The position numbers and the translations under genes are program-made. 64,000 bases of DNA from Pedobacter ureilyticus (GTDB lineage: Bacteria > Bacteroidota > Bacteroidia > Sphingobacteriales > Sphingobacteriaceae): the NCBI RefSeq assembly GCF_005925345.1, contig NZ_SSHJ01000003.1, positions 124,001-188,000 on the forward strand. Reading direction: 5' to 3'. Below the pieces are notes generated by a model, which made no database searches, was not told the origin of the DNA, and was given only the letters and a program-made list of their open reading frames with translations. Numbering within the stretch: the first letter of the stretch is position 1; every line of letters starts with the position of its first letter. Below, in pieces: positions 52,554 to 61,796 of this stretch.

Positions 52554-53633
52554 ATGAAAAAACATAGCATATTAGTAGTAGCGCTCGGTTTAATTTTTGG
52601 AGGATGTTTAAAAGGTCAAAACGATCCTGTTTTTCCTTCGCCGGAGCTTACCATACCGGTTGATGAGAGCGTGACCTTACAAAACGCAATGCCTTTCAAA
52701 TTTGGGGCTGCGGTAAATAACAGTTTACTACGTCAAACGGCTGCTTACCGAAATGTGGTAATTAAGGAATTTAATAGTCTTACTTCAGAAAATGCGATGA
52801 AGTTTGCGCAGTTGCACCCGTCAGAAAACACATACACTTGGACGGAGGCAGATTACTTGGTAGATTTTGCCCAACAAAATGGCAAGAGAGTACATGGGCA
52901 TACTTTGATTTGGCATAAAAATCCGCCAGCATGGGTTACTAACTTTCAAGGAGATGCTGCTGCTTGGGATAATTTAATGAAAACCCATATCCAAACTGTA
53001 GTGGCACGTTACAAAGGTAAAATTGCCTCTTGGGATGTAGTAAACGAAGCCATTGCAGAAAATGGCACGTTAAGAACCGAGAGTATATGGTACCAAAAGT
53101 TAGGTCCATCTTTTATAGAAAAAGCCTTTATTTACGCTCACGAGGCAGATCCAGATGCTTTGTTGTTCTATAACGATTATGGTCATGAGTACGGGCCAAC
53201 CAAAAGAACCGCGATCATTAACCTTGTGAATGATTTAAAATCTAGGGGAATACCTATCCATGGCATAGGGATGCAGTTTCACACCCGTTATACTCAATCT
53301 AATACCAATTTAGCAGCGGCTATTAATACTGCTGCGGCAACTGGTTTAAAGGTACATATTGCCGAGTTAGACATTGCTATGAACCCAGACGGTATTCAGG
53401 ATTTAACCTATAGTTCTGGCTTGGCAGAGCAACAAAAGGCCAAGTACGAGTTCATTGTGCGTACCTATAACGCCATTCCTAAAAATCAACAGTTTGGCAT
53501 TACCACATGGAATGTTGGCGATAAAGATAGCTGGATTAGAGGCGAATATAACCGCCCAGATTGGCCTTTACCTTTTGACGATAACTATAACCGTAAAGCC
53601 GCTTATCAAGGTATTATTGATGGCGTTAAGTAA
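52554..53633 (+). CDS. GH10 endo-1,4-beta-xylanase, lipoprotein
   Basis: The 359-residue protein has a lipoprotein signal with lipobox FGGC (Cys18) and one GH10 TIM barrel. Signatures are EFNSLTSENAMKF, GHTLIWHKNPPAW, SWDVVNEAI with acid/base Glu165, FYNDYG, and VHIAELDIAM with nucleophile Glu271. The usual GMQxH motif reads GMQFHTRY. It cuts internal beta-1,4 xylose linkages, probably at the cell surface given the lipid anchor. It is the best single indicator that the second locus targets xylan. No separate carbohydrate-binding module is seen. Confidence 0.95.
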   Translation: MKKHSILVVALGLIFGGCLKGQNDPVFPSPELTIPVDESVTLQNAMPFKFGAAVNNSLLRQTAAYRNVVIKEFNSLTSENAMKFAQLHPSENTYTWTEADYLVDFAQQNGKRVHGHTLIWHKNPPAWVTNFQGDAAAWDNLMKTHIQTVVARYKGKIASWDVVNEAIAENGTLRTESIWYQKLGPSFIEKAFIYAHEADPDALLFYNDYGHEYGPTKRTAIINLVNDLKSRGIPIHGIGMQFHTRYTQSNTNLAAAINTAAATGLKVHIAELDIAMNPDGIQDLTYSSGLAEQQKAKYEFIVRTYNAIPKNQQFGITTWNVGDKDSWIRGEYNRPDWPLPFDDNYNRKAAYQGIIDGVK

Positions 53634-53654
53634 ACCATGCTAACCAAATATAAC

Positions 53655-56600
53655 ATGAAGAAATTTTGCCTAATTTTTTTATTGGTAACTGCAGTATCGC
53701 TTTATGGCTGGTCGCAAAGCGTAGTTGTCAATAAAATTTATAACGCTACCTCTACTTTTGATGGCGACGCCGATATGGTAGAACTATTGGTAATTGAAGA
53801 TCATTTAGATATGAGAGGGATGATTATAAAAGATCTTTCGTTGCCAGATGCCAATACCGATGCCGGTGGAAAGTATAAGTTTAATAACATTTCGCTTTGG
53901 CAAGATCTAAGAAAGGGTACAACCATTGTGCTGCGTAGGCTACGTTCGCAAGATGCAGGCTATGTTGAGGATATAGATCCGTCTGATTTTAAGCTAGACG
54001 TGATACTGACTAGCTCTACAAGCAATGCTCCATATTTAACACCTATACAGGCCAACGTTGGGGGGCAGCATTTAAACATCACTAACAACGAAATCATCAT
54101 GATTAAAAAAGATGATGGTACCGCTAATGGTGGTGGGGTTGCCCAAACCATACACGCTTTTGCTACAGGAAACAGCAATACCAGTACCTATTATTCACAA
54201 TTGCAAACTGCGGGCGTGCCTATTTTGTATTCCTCTGCAACTACAGGAACAGGTTCGTTTCAATACCCGCAAAACCCAGATAAAGCAATTTCAGATTATT
54301 CTGGTGCTAAAGCCGCGGTTTCTTCGGCTACAGATAGGGGTTGGGGCATAGGTTTTGGTCAAAATAATATCGATTATATCGCTTCGTTGCGAGTGGCTTT
54401 TGTAATTAATCCACCGTCAAATTTAGATGCGGTTATTGAAAATGGCACGCTTAAATTAAGTTGGACGGATAATTCGGGTAATGAAAATGGTTTTGAACTT
54501 GAAAAATCTACCGATGGTACGAATTATAGCACTTTAGCTACACTTGCTGCCAATACGGTTACTTACACCGAAGCCAACTTTAGTGCTGGCCAAGTTGCCT
54601 ACTATCGGGTTAGGGCGGTGCATCCCAGCGGAAACTCTGCGTACAGTAACGTATTTAATTCGGCAGTGTTGCGTACACCAGGTGTGGTGGTAAATAAAAT
54701 CTATAATGCCACTTCTACTGCCGATGGAAATGCAGATGCCATAGAATTATTGGTATTGGAAAATAATTTCGACATGCGTAACCTTTTGGTAAAAGATGCG
54801 GAAGATAATATTACTAGAGATGCAGGAGGAAAGTATCGCTTTAATAATATCCCATTTTGGGCTAACCTTAGGGCGGGCACCACTATTGTGATGAGAAGAA
54901 TGGGTTCTTTAACCCCGGGTTATGTAGAAGATACAGATGCTTCCGATTTTACCTTGGATCTAATTATGGACAATGCCGCTTATTTTACTGCAGAGCACGT
55001 ATCAGGGCACCGGTTTAACATTACCAACACAGATATGGTATTGATTAAATCTGGTAGTGAAAATGGTTTCGATGATGTTATCCACGTTTTTGCTACCAAT
55101 AGTGGCGGTGCGGCTACCTCTTTGTTTCATAATGTAAGTGCTCCAAATTTGATTTCGCCTAGCATTACAAATACAGGTTCATTTCAGTATCCACTTAATC
55201 CTAACCAAAACGCAACCGACTATACAGGTGTAAAGGCTGCTTCGTCTAGTGATGCTAATCCAGGTTTTGGCGTAGGTTATGGTCAAAATAACATAGATTA
55301 TATTGCCTATTTAAGAACAATAGCCTTATTTCCAGCACCAACCAACCTTTTGGCAAAAGTGCTAAGTGCTGCCGTGGTAGATCTAACTTGGATAGATAAT
55401 TCTACCGATGAAGACAGTTTTCAGATCGAAAGATCAACAGATGGAAGTAATTTTACACTTCTTACAACTACGGCTGCTAACACACTAAGTTTTCAAGACA
55501 ATACGGTAACTGCTGGCGTAAAATATTTTTATAGAGTTAGAGCTGTAGATGGTACGGTGTTTTCGGTATACAGTAATGTAGCAGAAGTAACTGCCGGTGC
55601 CGGTATTATTACAGATCTCAATTTTGCTGCAATAACCTTGTTAGAAACTGCTACGGTAGCAACTTCGGCAGGCAGTTTGAGTATTACTAGTCCAGATCCT
55701 AATATTGCGGTTACCTACAGTTTGGTAGCAGGTGCCGGAGATACCGACAATGCTAGCTTTGCGATTGCAGCCAATACATTGCAAACTGCGGTAGCCCTCA
55801 ATTATGAGCAAAAATCGTCGTACACCGTGAGAGTGCGGGCTACTTCGCAATCAAATTTTGCACTAGAAAAAGCTTTTGTCATCAACATTGTTGATGTAAA
55901 CGAAAAACCTACTATTGCCGCAATAGGTAATAAAATAGCTTGTGCAGGTACAGATGAGCGAGTAATTGCCTTAACCGGAATTACGGCAGGCCCAGAAGTA
56001 GCACAAACTTTAGCTGCTACAATCAGCGCTAGCTTACCCGCAATGTTTCAAACTTTGCAGGTAAATCTTTTAGCTAACGGTAGTGGCGAAATTCGTTACA
56101 CACTAAATGCTAATGCTACTGGAAATCCAACAATTACGCTAACCTTAAAAGATAATGGTGGCACTGCAAATGGCGGTGTTGATACCCATGTGGAAACTTT
56201 TAACCTTAACGTTTTTGAAATTCCTACGGCAACTATCACGTCTAGCCAAGGCAATATGGTAGATAAAGGAGTTGTTTTAACCTTAACTGCTGCCGGCGGT
56301 ACCACTTACCAATGGGAAAGTAACAGCAGCATTATTGGTGCAAGTAATACGGCAAGTATAACCGTAAGGCCGCAAGCTAATACCACTTATAAAGTAACGG
56401 TATCAAATGCTGGGGGATGTTCCACAACAGCAGCGTTTTCTGTAAGTGTAAACGATAATTACAATCTGGTTACTGCCGCAAACCTGGTATCTCCAAATGG
56501 AGATGGGGTAAACGATTTTTGGGTAATCAAGAACATAGACTTGTATCCACAAAGTAATGTAAAGGTTTTTGATAGAACAGGAAGGGTAATCTTTAATAAA

Positions 56601-56732
56601 ACAGGTTATCAAAACGATTGGGATGGTAGAAGCAATGGCTCTTCCTTAAAAGAAGATACGTACTACTATATCATCGATTTTGGCAACGGCATGCCAAAAA
56701 AGAAAGGTTCGTTAACAATGATGAATAATTAA
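53655..56732 (+). CDS. Large type IX secretion substrate with duplicated lamin-tail-like/FN3 unit
   Basis: The 1025-residue protein (start ATG 53655, giving signal peptide MKKFCLIFLLVTAVSLYGWSQ) begins with a unit containing VVVNKIYNATSTxDGxAD. It occurs at about residue 23 and again at about 344, each time followed by a fibronectin type III domain (SWTDNSGNENGFELEKSTDG and TWIDNSTDEDSFQIERSTDG). A cadherin-like stretch (about 680-760), an Ig-like stretch (TYQWESNSSIIGASN) and a C-terminal CHU_C/type B sorting domain (LVSPNGDGVNDFWVIKNID, about 943-1025) follow. It should be exported to the surface by type IX secretion, helped by the PorP/SprF protein encoded 14 bp downstream. A glycan-binding role is inferred from context only. 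Confidence 0.8.
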   Translation: MKKFCLIFLLVTAVSLYGWSQSVVVNKIYNATSTFDGDADMVELLVIEDHLDMRGMIIKDLSLPDANTDAGGKYKFNNISLWQDLRKGTTIVLRRLRSQDAGYVEDIDPSDFKLDVILTSSTSNAPYLTPIQANVGGQHLNITNNEIIMIKKDDGTANGGGVAQTIHAFATGNSNTSTYYSQLQTAGVPILYSSATTGTGSFQYPQNPDKAISDYSGAKAAVSSATDRGWGIGFGQNNIDYIASLRVAFVINPPSNLDAVIENGTLKLSWTDNSGNENGFELEKSTDGTNYSTLATLAANTVTYTEANFSAGQVAYYRVRAVHPSGNSAYSNVFNSAVLRTPGVVVNKIYNATSTADGNADAIELLVLENNFDMRNLLVKDAEDNITRDAGGKYRFNNIPFWANLRAGTTIVMRRMGSLTPGYVEDTDASDFTLDLIMDNAAYFTAEHVSGHRFNITNTDMVLIKSGSENGFDDVIHVFATNSGGAATSLFHNVSAPNLISPSITNTGSFQYPLNPNQNATDYTGVKAASSSDANPGFGVGYGQNNIDYIAYLRTIALFPAPTNLLAKVLSAAVVDLTWIDNSTDEDSFQIERSTDGSNFTLLTTTAANTLSFQDNTVTAGVKYFYRVRAVDGTVFSVYSNVAEVTAGAGIITDLNFAAITLLETATVATSAGSLSITSPDPNIAVTYSLVAGAGDTDNASFAIAANTLQTAVALNYEQKSSYTVRVRATSQSNFALEKAFVINIVDVNEKPTIAAIGNKIACAGTDERVIALTGITAGPEVAQTLAATISASLPAMFQTLQVNLLANGSGEIRYTLNANATGNPTITLTLKDNGGTANGGVDTHVETFNLNVFEIPTATITSSQGNMVDKGVVLTLTAAGGTTYQWESNSSIIGASNTASITVRPQANTTYKVTVSNAGGCSTTAAFSVSVNDNYNLVTAANLVSPNGDGVNDFWVIKNIDLYPQSNVKVFDRTGRVIFNKTGYQNDWDGRSNGSSLKEDTYYYIIDFGNGMPKKKGSLTMMNN

Positions 56733-56746
56733 TTAGCGTATAGAAA

Positions 56747-57631
56747 ATGAAGATATATCAAAAATATTTACTTGCATTAGGATTGTTTTTTGCCTTTGGT
56801 TCTTCGCTTAAAGCACAACTCAGTCCAATGGGAAATATGTATTTCTATAACCAATATTTGGGCAATCCGGCAATGGCAGGATTAAAAGGTCATCTTAACC
56901 TTAATTTATTATACCGTAAGCAGTTTAACCAAATACCAAATGCGCCAACTTATCAGGTGTTTACCGGAGAATACGCCCATTCGGATAAAACAGCATTTGG
57001 TTTAAATGTGGATCTATCTAAGCGTGGTTTAATGAATTCTACTAGAGTTATGGGTACTTATGCTTATCATTTGCCTATTTCACAAAGTGGAAAATTAAGC
57101 TTTGGGATTTCGGCAGGCGTAAGGAGAGAACATATAGATGTTCAGGATATCACAGCCGAGATCAACGATCCGGTTGTAGGTCGTTTCAATGATAAAGGCT
57201 ACGAGTTCGACGGTGATTTGGGTATCGCTTACACGAATAAAAAGTTGAACATACAGGCAACTTTACTGAACCTTAACAATCATTTGAATACCGATCCTAA
57301 TTTGGTGCTAAGTATCAATTACGCCACATTCTTTTCTGCGGTATCCTATCAAATAGTAGCTAACGAGCTTATTATAGAACCAAAGTTGGTTTACCGCGGT
57401 ATAAAGGGCATGGATAACATTGTTGAAGGCGGCATAGGTTTAAATTATCAAGAGCAATTCAGTGTATTCGGACTTTACCACAGTAACAATAATGCAACCA
57501 TCGGTGCAGGCTTTAACTACGATAAATTTAAAATCAGCGCAATCTACAGTATTGGACCTTCTGCCGTGCGGTCTTTTACAGGCGGCGACTTTGAAATAGG
57601 CTTGGGTGTATTGCTTAACAAGAAAAAATAG
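56747..57631 (+). CDS. PorP/SprF-family type IX secretion outer-membrane protein
   Basis: The 294-residue protein has a signal peptide ending LKAQ (23), then SPMGNMYFYNQYLGNPAMAGLKGHLNLNLLYRKQF, the hallmark N-terminus of PorP/SprF proteins, and a beta-strand-rich barrel ending FEIGLGVLLNKKK. Such proteins are often encoded directly behind a CHU_C-type substrate and help its secretion or surface attachment, as SprF does for SprB. Here it directly follows the 1025-residue substrate, so the two are very probably partners. Confidence 0.9.
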   Translation: MKIYQKYLLALGLFFAFGSSLKAQLSPMGNMYFYNQYLGNPAMAGLKGHLNLNLLYRKQFNQIPNAPTYQVFTGEYAHSDKTAFGLNVDLSKRGLMNSTRVMGTYAYHLPISQSGKLSFGISAGVRREHIDVQDITAEINDPVVGRFNDKGYEFDGDLGIAYTNKKLNIQATLLNLNNHLNTDPNLVLSINYATFFSAVSYQIVANELIIEPKLVYRGIKGMDNIVEGGIGLNYQEQFSVFGLYHSNNNATIGAGFNYDKFKISAIYSIGPSAVRSFTGGDFEIGLGVLLNKKK

Positions 57632-57667
57632 TATTAAATAAATATCACTAACCAAAAACCATAAAGT

Positions 57668-59314
57668 ATGAAAAGAAAACTACTTACACTTATTTTAACA
57701 GCCTTCGGTGCCTTTGGTGCCTTTGCTCAATTTACGGCCGGTAATCTTGCTGTTTATCGTTACGGAGATGGTGCAACTCCCTTAGCCAATGGTACTCGTG
57801 TACCTGTATTTGTAGATGAATATACACCTTCGGGCACATTTGTAAAAACCATTGCCATTCCACAAACTGCCGCTAGTGGTAACTATGGTTTCGAAGGTTT
57901 GGGCCTAACTGGTGCAGGGCTTTTCGAAGCTGAAGGTTTTCCGGTATTATCTAGAGATGGTAGTACTTTCTCCGTTATAGGATATAACCCAGCTCAGGCA
58001 GGCGAATTTGTAATCGGTACTTTAAATGCGGCGGGCAATTGGAGCGCTAATACTTTGGTTATTGATGCCATAGGTGCACCTCGTTCTGCGGTAGTAGAAG
58101 GAACATCGGTTTATTTCAACGGCTACCAAAACGGGGTTAGGTATAAAACATTAGGCACTGCAACAGCATCTACACGAGTGTCGACAGATCAAAATGCGCC
58201 GAGGGTGCTAACCATAGCAGCTACCTCATTTGGTGCCGGGCCCACTGTAGCCGATAAAATTTTTGCTCCTATTGGTGGTAATACTTTAGCAAGCACTAAC
58301 TTGCCTTTAACCACACAAACTTCGTTCACAACACCTTTGGGTTTTCCTAGCGGTACATTAAGAAATTTGCATCAAGCAATTGTTTTTAAGTCGGCCTCGG
58401 GCAGAACGTTTTTGTATTTAATAGACGATAATGCTGTTGCATCTGGTGGCACAGGAGTTCCATTATTAAGAAAGTTTCGTTCAAATTCTGGCGGGAGCAG
58501 TTGGGTAGATTTTAAAAGTATTGAGTTGCCTTTAAACACTAAAAGCATAGCAGGGGTTTATACCGCTGGTACTGGCGTTAAACTTTATTTTACTAGCTAT
58601 TCCAATCCAAACAATGCAGGTTTTTCTGAATTGAGAAGTTACCAAGATGATTTTGTAACCTCTGCCGAGGGCGATGAACCAGCTCGTTACCTAACTGGAA
58701 ATACAAGCTTAATTGCCACCGCAGCTGCCAACACCACCTTTCGTGGCGTAACTATGGCGCCTGGTACAAGTGTGCTACCTGTAAAATTTACTACCTTTAA
58801 TGCCAATGAAAGAAATGGTGCCATTCGTTTAAATTGGGCTACGGCCAGCGAAACAAATAGTTCTCATTTCGATATTTTACGCTCTACTACAGCAACTAAC
58901 TTTGTTAAAATAGATCAGGTTAGCGGAAAGGGTACCACAAATGCAGCAGCCAATTATAGCTATTTAGATGAGAAGCCACTTCCGGGAACTAACTACTACA
59001 AATTAAAACAAGTAGATTTTAATGGCGATAGCGAAGAGTTTGGACCAGTAAGTGCTACTATACCAGTTGCAAAAACAGATTTTACCATTGCAAAACAAGA
59101 CAATAACCTAGAAGTGCAAGTTTATTCGGCTATGGCACAAAGTGGAAAAATAGAGATTATTGATGTAAATGGAAAAATTAACCATAGCCAAAGCGTACAA
59201 CTAGAAAAAGGATTAAATAAAATCAGTATTTCTGCAGCTAAATTACCAAACGGTTTAAATGTAATCGTACTCAATACAGCAGAGGGCAAAGTGGCTAAGA
59301 AAATCATTAGGTAA
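57668..59314 (+). CDS. Secreted protein with propeller-like body and type A sorting-like C-terminus
   Basis: The 548-residue protein has a signal peptide ending AFAQ (about 21). Residues 22-370 are strand-rich with repeats around FEGLGLTGAGLFEAEGFPVLSRDGSTFSVIGY and are not recognised, but may form a propeller. Residues about 375-465 form a domain common in type IX cargo (VLPVKFTTFNANERNGAIRLNWATASETNSSHFDILRS). The last 80 residues (EVQVYSAMAQSGKIEIIDVNGK ... GLNVIVLNTAEGKVAKKIIR) look like a type A sorting domain. It is likely secreted or surface-attached. Its function is unknown. Confidence 0.7.
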   Translation: MKRKLLTLILTAFGAFGAFAQFTAGNLAVYRYGDGATPLANGTRVPVFVDEYTPSGTFVKTIAIPQTAASGNYGFEGLGLTGAGLFEAEGFPVLSRDGSTFSVIGYNPAQAGEFVIGTLNAAGNWSANTLVIDAIGAPRSAVVEGTSVYFNGYQNGVRYKTLGTATASTRVSTDQNAPRVLTIAATSFGAGPTVADKIFAPIGGNTLASTNLPLTTQTSFTTPLGFPSGTLRNLHQAIVFKSASGRTFLYLIDDNAVASGGTGVPLLRKFRSNSGGSSWVDFKSIELPLNTKSIAGVYTAGTGVKLYFTSYSNPNNAGFSELRSYQDDFVTSAEGDEPARYLTGNTSLIATAAANTTFRGVTMAPGTSVLPVKFTTFNANERNGAIRLNWATASETNSSHFDILRSTTATNFVKIDQVSGKGTTNAAANYSYLDEKPLPGTNYYKLKQVDFNGDSEEFGPVSATIPVAKTDFTIAKQDNNLEVQVYSAMAQSGKIEIIDVNGKINHSQSVQLEKGLNKISISAAKLPNGLNVIVLNTAEGKVAKKIIR

Positions 59315-59360
59315 ATCAACTCCACTTAGAATTTAAATTTTATTAATGCTAAATCTTTAG

Positions 59361-59394
59361 GAAAGGGATTTGATATCACTGTCAAATTCCTTTC
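59361..59394 (+). terminator. Hairpin between secreted-protein gene and GH3 gene
   Basis: GAAAGGGATTTGA (59361-59373) pairs with TCAAATTCCTTTC (59382-59394) with one G-T pair and an 8-nt loop. The T-tract is weak (TTCATAAT). It may be a terminator ahead of the GH3 gene. Confidence 0.5.
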
Positions 59395-59421
59395 TTCATA
59401 ATACCGTTAAATAATTATTAG

Positions 59422-61650
59422 ATGAACAAATTCTCAAACTTTACACTTTTACTTTTATTTAGTACCAGTTTAAATGTTTTGTATGCTCAAAAGCAACGTA
59501 AAACTATCGAACAGCGTGTAGATTCTTTAATGAAGTTGATGACATTGACCGAAAAAATTGGGCAGCTTAATCAATATTCTGGTAGAGAAGTAACTGGGCC
59601 TGCCAGCGATCGCAAAAATTACCTCTTAAACGATATTAAAAATGGTTTAGTAGGATCCATGCTTAATGTAAAAGGTGTGAAAGATACCCGAGAAATTCAG
59701 GCAATAGCTTTGCAATCGCGTCTTAAAATTCCATTGTTGTTTAGTTTAGATGTTATACACGGGTATAAAACAGTTTTTCCAATTCCATTGGCAGAATCTG
59801 CTTCGTGGAACTTAGACATCATCAGGCAAGCTGCGGAAGTAGCTGCAGAAGAAACAGCGGCGTCTGGTGTTCATTGGACATTTGCACCCATGGTAGATAT
59901 TGCTCGCGATCCGCGTTGGGGCAGGGTAATGGAAGGCGCAGGAGAAGATACTTACTTGGGTTCACAAATAGCAAAAGCAAGGGTGCTAGGTTTTCAGGGG
60001 CAGCAATTGGGATCGGTTGACAGAATTATGGCTTGTGCCAAACATTTTGTAGGTTATGGCGCCTCAATGGCGGGCAGAGATTACAATCCGGTAGATATGA
60101 GTAAACAACAATTGCACGAAATCTACTTGCCACCATTTAAAGCAGCTGCTGATGCTGGTGTGGCCACTTTTATGAACTCTTTTAATACTTTAAATGGGGT
60201 GCCAGCTACTGGAAATGCCTATTTACAACGTAATATTTTAAAAGGTGATTGGAAATACAAGGGCTTTGTGGTAAGCGACTGGGGATCAATCAAAGAAATG
60301 ACGCCTTGGGGATTTGCAAAAAACCTTAACGAAGCAGCGGAAAAAGCAATTATTGCTGGTAGCGATATGGATATGGAGAGCGAAGCTTACAAAAAGGAAT
60401 TAGAAAAGCTGGTAAAAGGTGGTAAAGTGGATGTGAAATATATTGATGAAGCCGTTAGACGTATTTTGTATAAGAAGTTTGAACTAGGTTTATTTGATGA
60501 TCCTTATCGTTTTTCTGATGAAAAGCGTGAGCAAAAAGTAATGAATGATCCGAAGTATAAAAAAGCGGCATTATTGGCGGCCCAGCAAGCTATTGTATTG
60601 TTAAAAAATAGCAAAAACGTTTTGCCTTTGAGTAAATCATTAAAAAATATTGCTTTAATTGGACCATTGGTTAATGCGAAAAGAGATCAGGCTGGTAGTT
60701 GGGTATTATATGCGGATACGGCAAATATAGTTAGCGTTTACGAGGGTGTACAGCAAAAAATTAAAAAGGCCAACCTGAAGTATGCTTTTGGTACGTCTAT
60801 TACCGATACGTTAACCAACGGATTTGGCGATGCTGTAGCTGCGGCTAAACAGGCTGATGCTGTGGTGATGGTGTTAGGCGAGACTTGGGACATGAGCGGA
60901 GAGGCAAAATCTCGTAGTGATATCTCTTTGCCAGGAAAACAAGAGGAATTATTTAAAGCCATTAAAGCTACCGGTAAACCACTAATAGTGGTGCTTATGG
61001 CAGGTAGGCCTTTGGTTTTCAGCGAAATTGCAGCACAAGCTGATGCTGTTGTTTACGCTTGGTTTTTGGGCGATCAAGGAGGTAATGCGATTGCAGATGT
61101 ACTGTTTGGAGACTATAATCCCTCTGGTAAACTGCCAATTAGCTTTCCCAGAAACGTTGGTCAAATTCCAATTTTCTATAATTACTACAATACCGGAAGA
61201 CCCGTTACTAAACCAGCCGATATTCGCTACAAATCTGCTTATATTGACGTAGTTAACGAGCCACAGTACGCCTTTGGCCACGGTTTAAGTTATACTACTT
61301 TTAAATATGATGACTTAAAACTATCTAAAAATCAAATAACTAAATCTGGTAAATTAAAATTAAGCTTTAAGTTAACAAATGTGGGTAATGTAGTTGGAGA
61401 AGAAGTAGTACAATTATATATTCAAGATGTCTTTGCATCAGTGGTGCGACCACTTAAAGAGTTAAAAGATTTTGCTAAGGTAAAACTGAAACCTGGAGAG
61501 AGCAAAGAAATCACATTTGAACTGGGAACTGATCAATTAACTTTTTACCATGAAGATAAAGGATGGATTACCGAACCAGGAGAATTCAAGGTAATGATAG
61601 GTGCGGCCTCCAATGATATCAAATTAAAAGCATCGTTTGAGCTAAGATAA
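59422..61650 (+). CDS. bglX: GH3 beta-glucosidase/beta-xylosidase, BglX-like
   Basis: The 742-residue protein has a signal peptide ending LYAQ (23). The GH3 N-terminal barrel shows PLLFSLDVIHGYKTVFPIPLAESASW, APMVDIARDPRWGRVMEGAGEDTYLG, CAKHFVGYG and GFVVSDWGS with nucleophile Asp286. The second domain includes VVMVLGETWDMSGEAKSRSDISLPGKQ, and a fibronectin III-like end (YTTFKYDDLKL...GEFKVMIGAASNDIKLKASFELR) follows. The length and motif order match BglX. It hydrolyses terminal beta-glucose or beta-xylose; in this locus a beta-xylosidase role on xylo-oligosaccharides is plausible. A strong terminator follows. Confidence 0.92.
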   Translation: MNKFSNFTLLLLFSTSLNVLYAQKQRKTIEQRVDSLMKLMTLTEKIGQLNQYSGREVTGPASDRKNYLLNDIKNGLVGSMLNVKGVKDTREIQAIALQSRLKIPLLFSLDVIHGYKTVFPIPLAESASWNLDIIRQAAEVAAEETAASGVHWTFAPMVDIARDPRWGRVMEGAGEDTYLGSQIAKARVLGFQGQQLGSVDRIMACAKHFVGYGASMAGRDYNPVDMSKQQLHEIYLPPFKAAADAGVATFMNSFNTLNGVPATGNAYLQRNILKGDWKYKGFVVSDWGSIKEMTPWGFAKNLNEAAEKAIIAGSDMDMESEAYKKELEKLVKGGKVDVKYIDEAVRRILYKKFELGLFDDPYRFSDEKREQKVMNDPKYKKAALLAAQQAIVLLKNSKNVLPLSKSLKNIALIGPLVNAKRDQAGSWVLYADTANIVSVYEGVQQKIKKANLKYAFGTSITDTLTNGFGDAVAAAKQADAVVMVLGETWDMSGEAKSRSDISLPGKQEELFKAIKATGKPLIVVLMAGRPLVFSEIAAQADAVVYAWFLGDQGGNAIADVLFGDYNPSGKLPISFPRNVGQIPIFYNYYNTGRPVTKPADIRYKSAYIDVVNEPQYAFGHGLSYTTFKYDDLKLSKNQITKSGKLKLSFKLTNVGNVVGEEVVQLYIQDVFASVVRPLKELKDFAKVKLKPGESKEITFELGTDQLTFYHEDKGWITEPGEFKVMIGAASNDIKLKASFELR

Positions 61651-61658
61651 AAACAAAG

Positions 61659-61692
61659 AAAATCCTTCTAACAAAACTAGAAGGATTTTTTT
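61659..61692 (+). terminator. Intrinsic terminator after GH3 gene
   Basis: AAAATCCTTCTA (61659-61670) pairs perfectly with TAGAAGGATTTT (61678-61689), continuing into a run of seven T. It marks the right end of the second polysaccharide locus. Confidence 0.88.
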
Positions 61693-61796
61693 GTACGGGC
61701 GAAATATTTTTCGCCCCAAAGCCAGCCGAAACAACTAAAAAACTAAACAATCGAACAACCAAAATTCCTATCTTTATCGCTCCGTAGAAAATAAGC

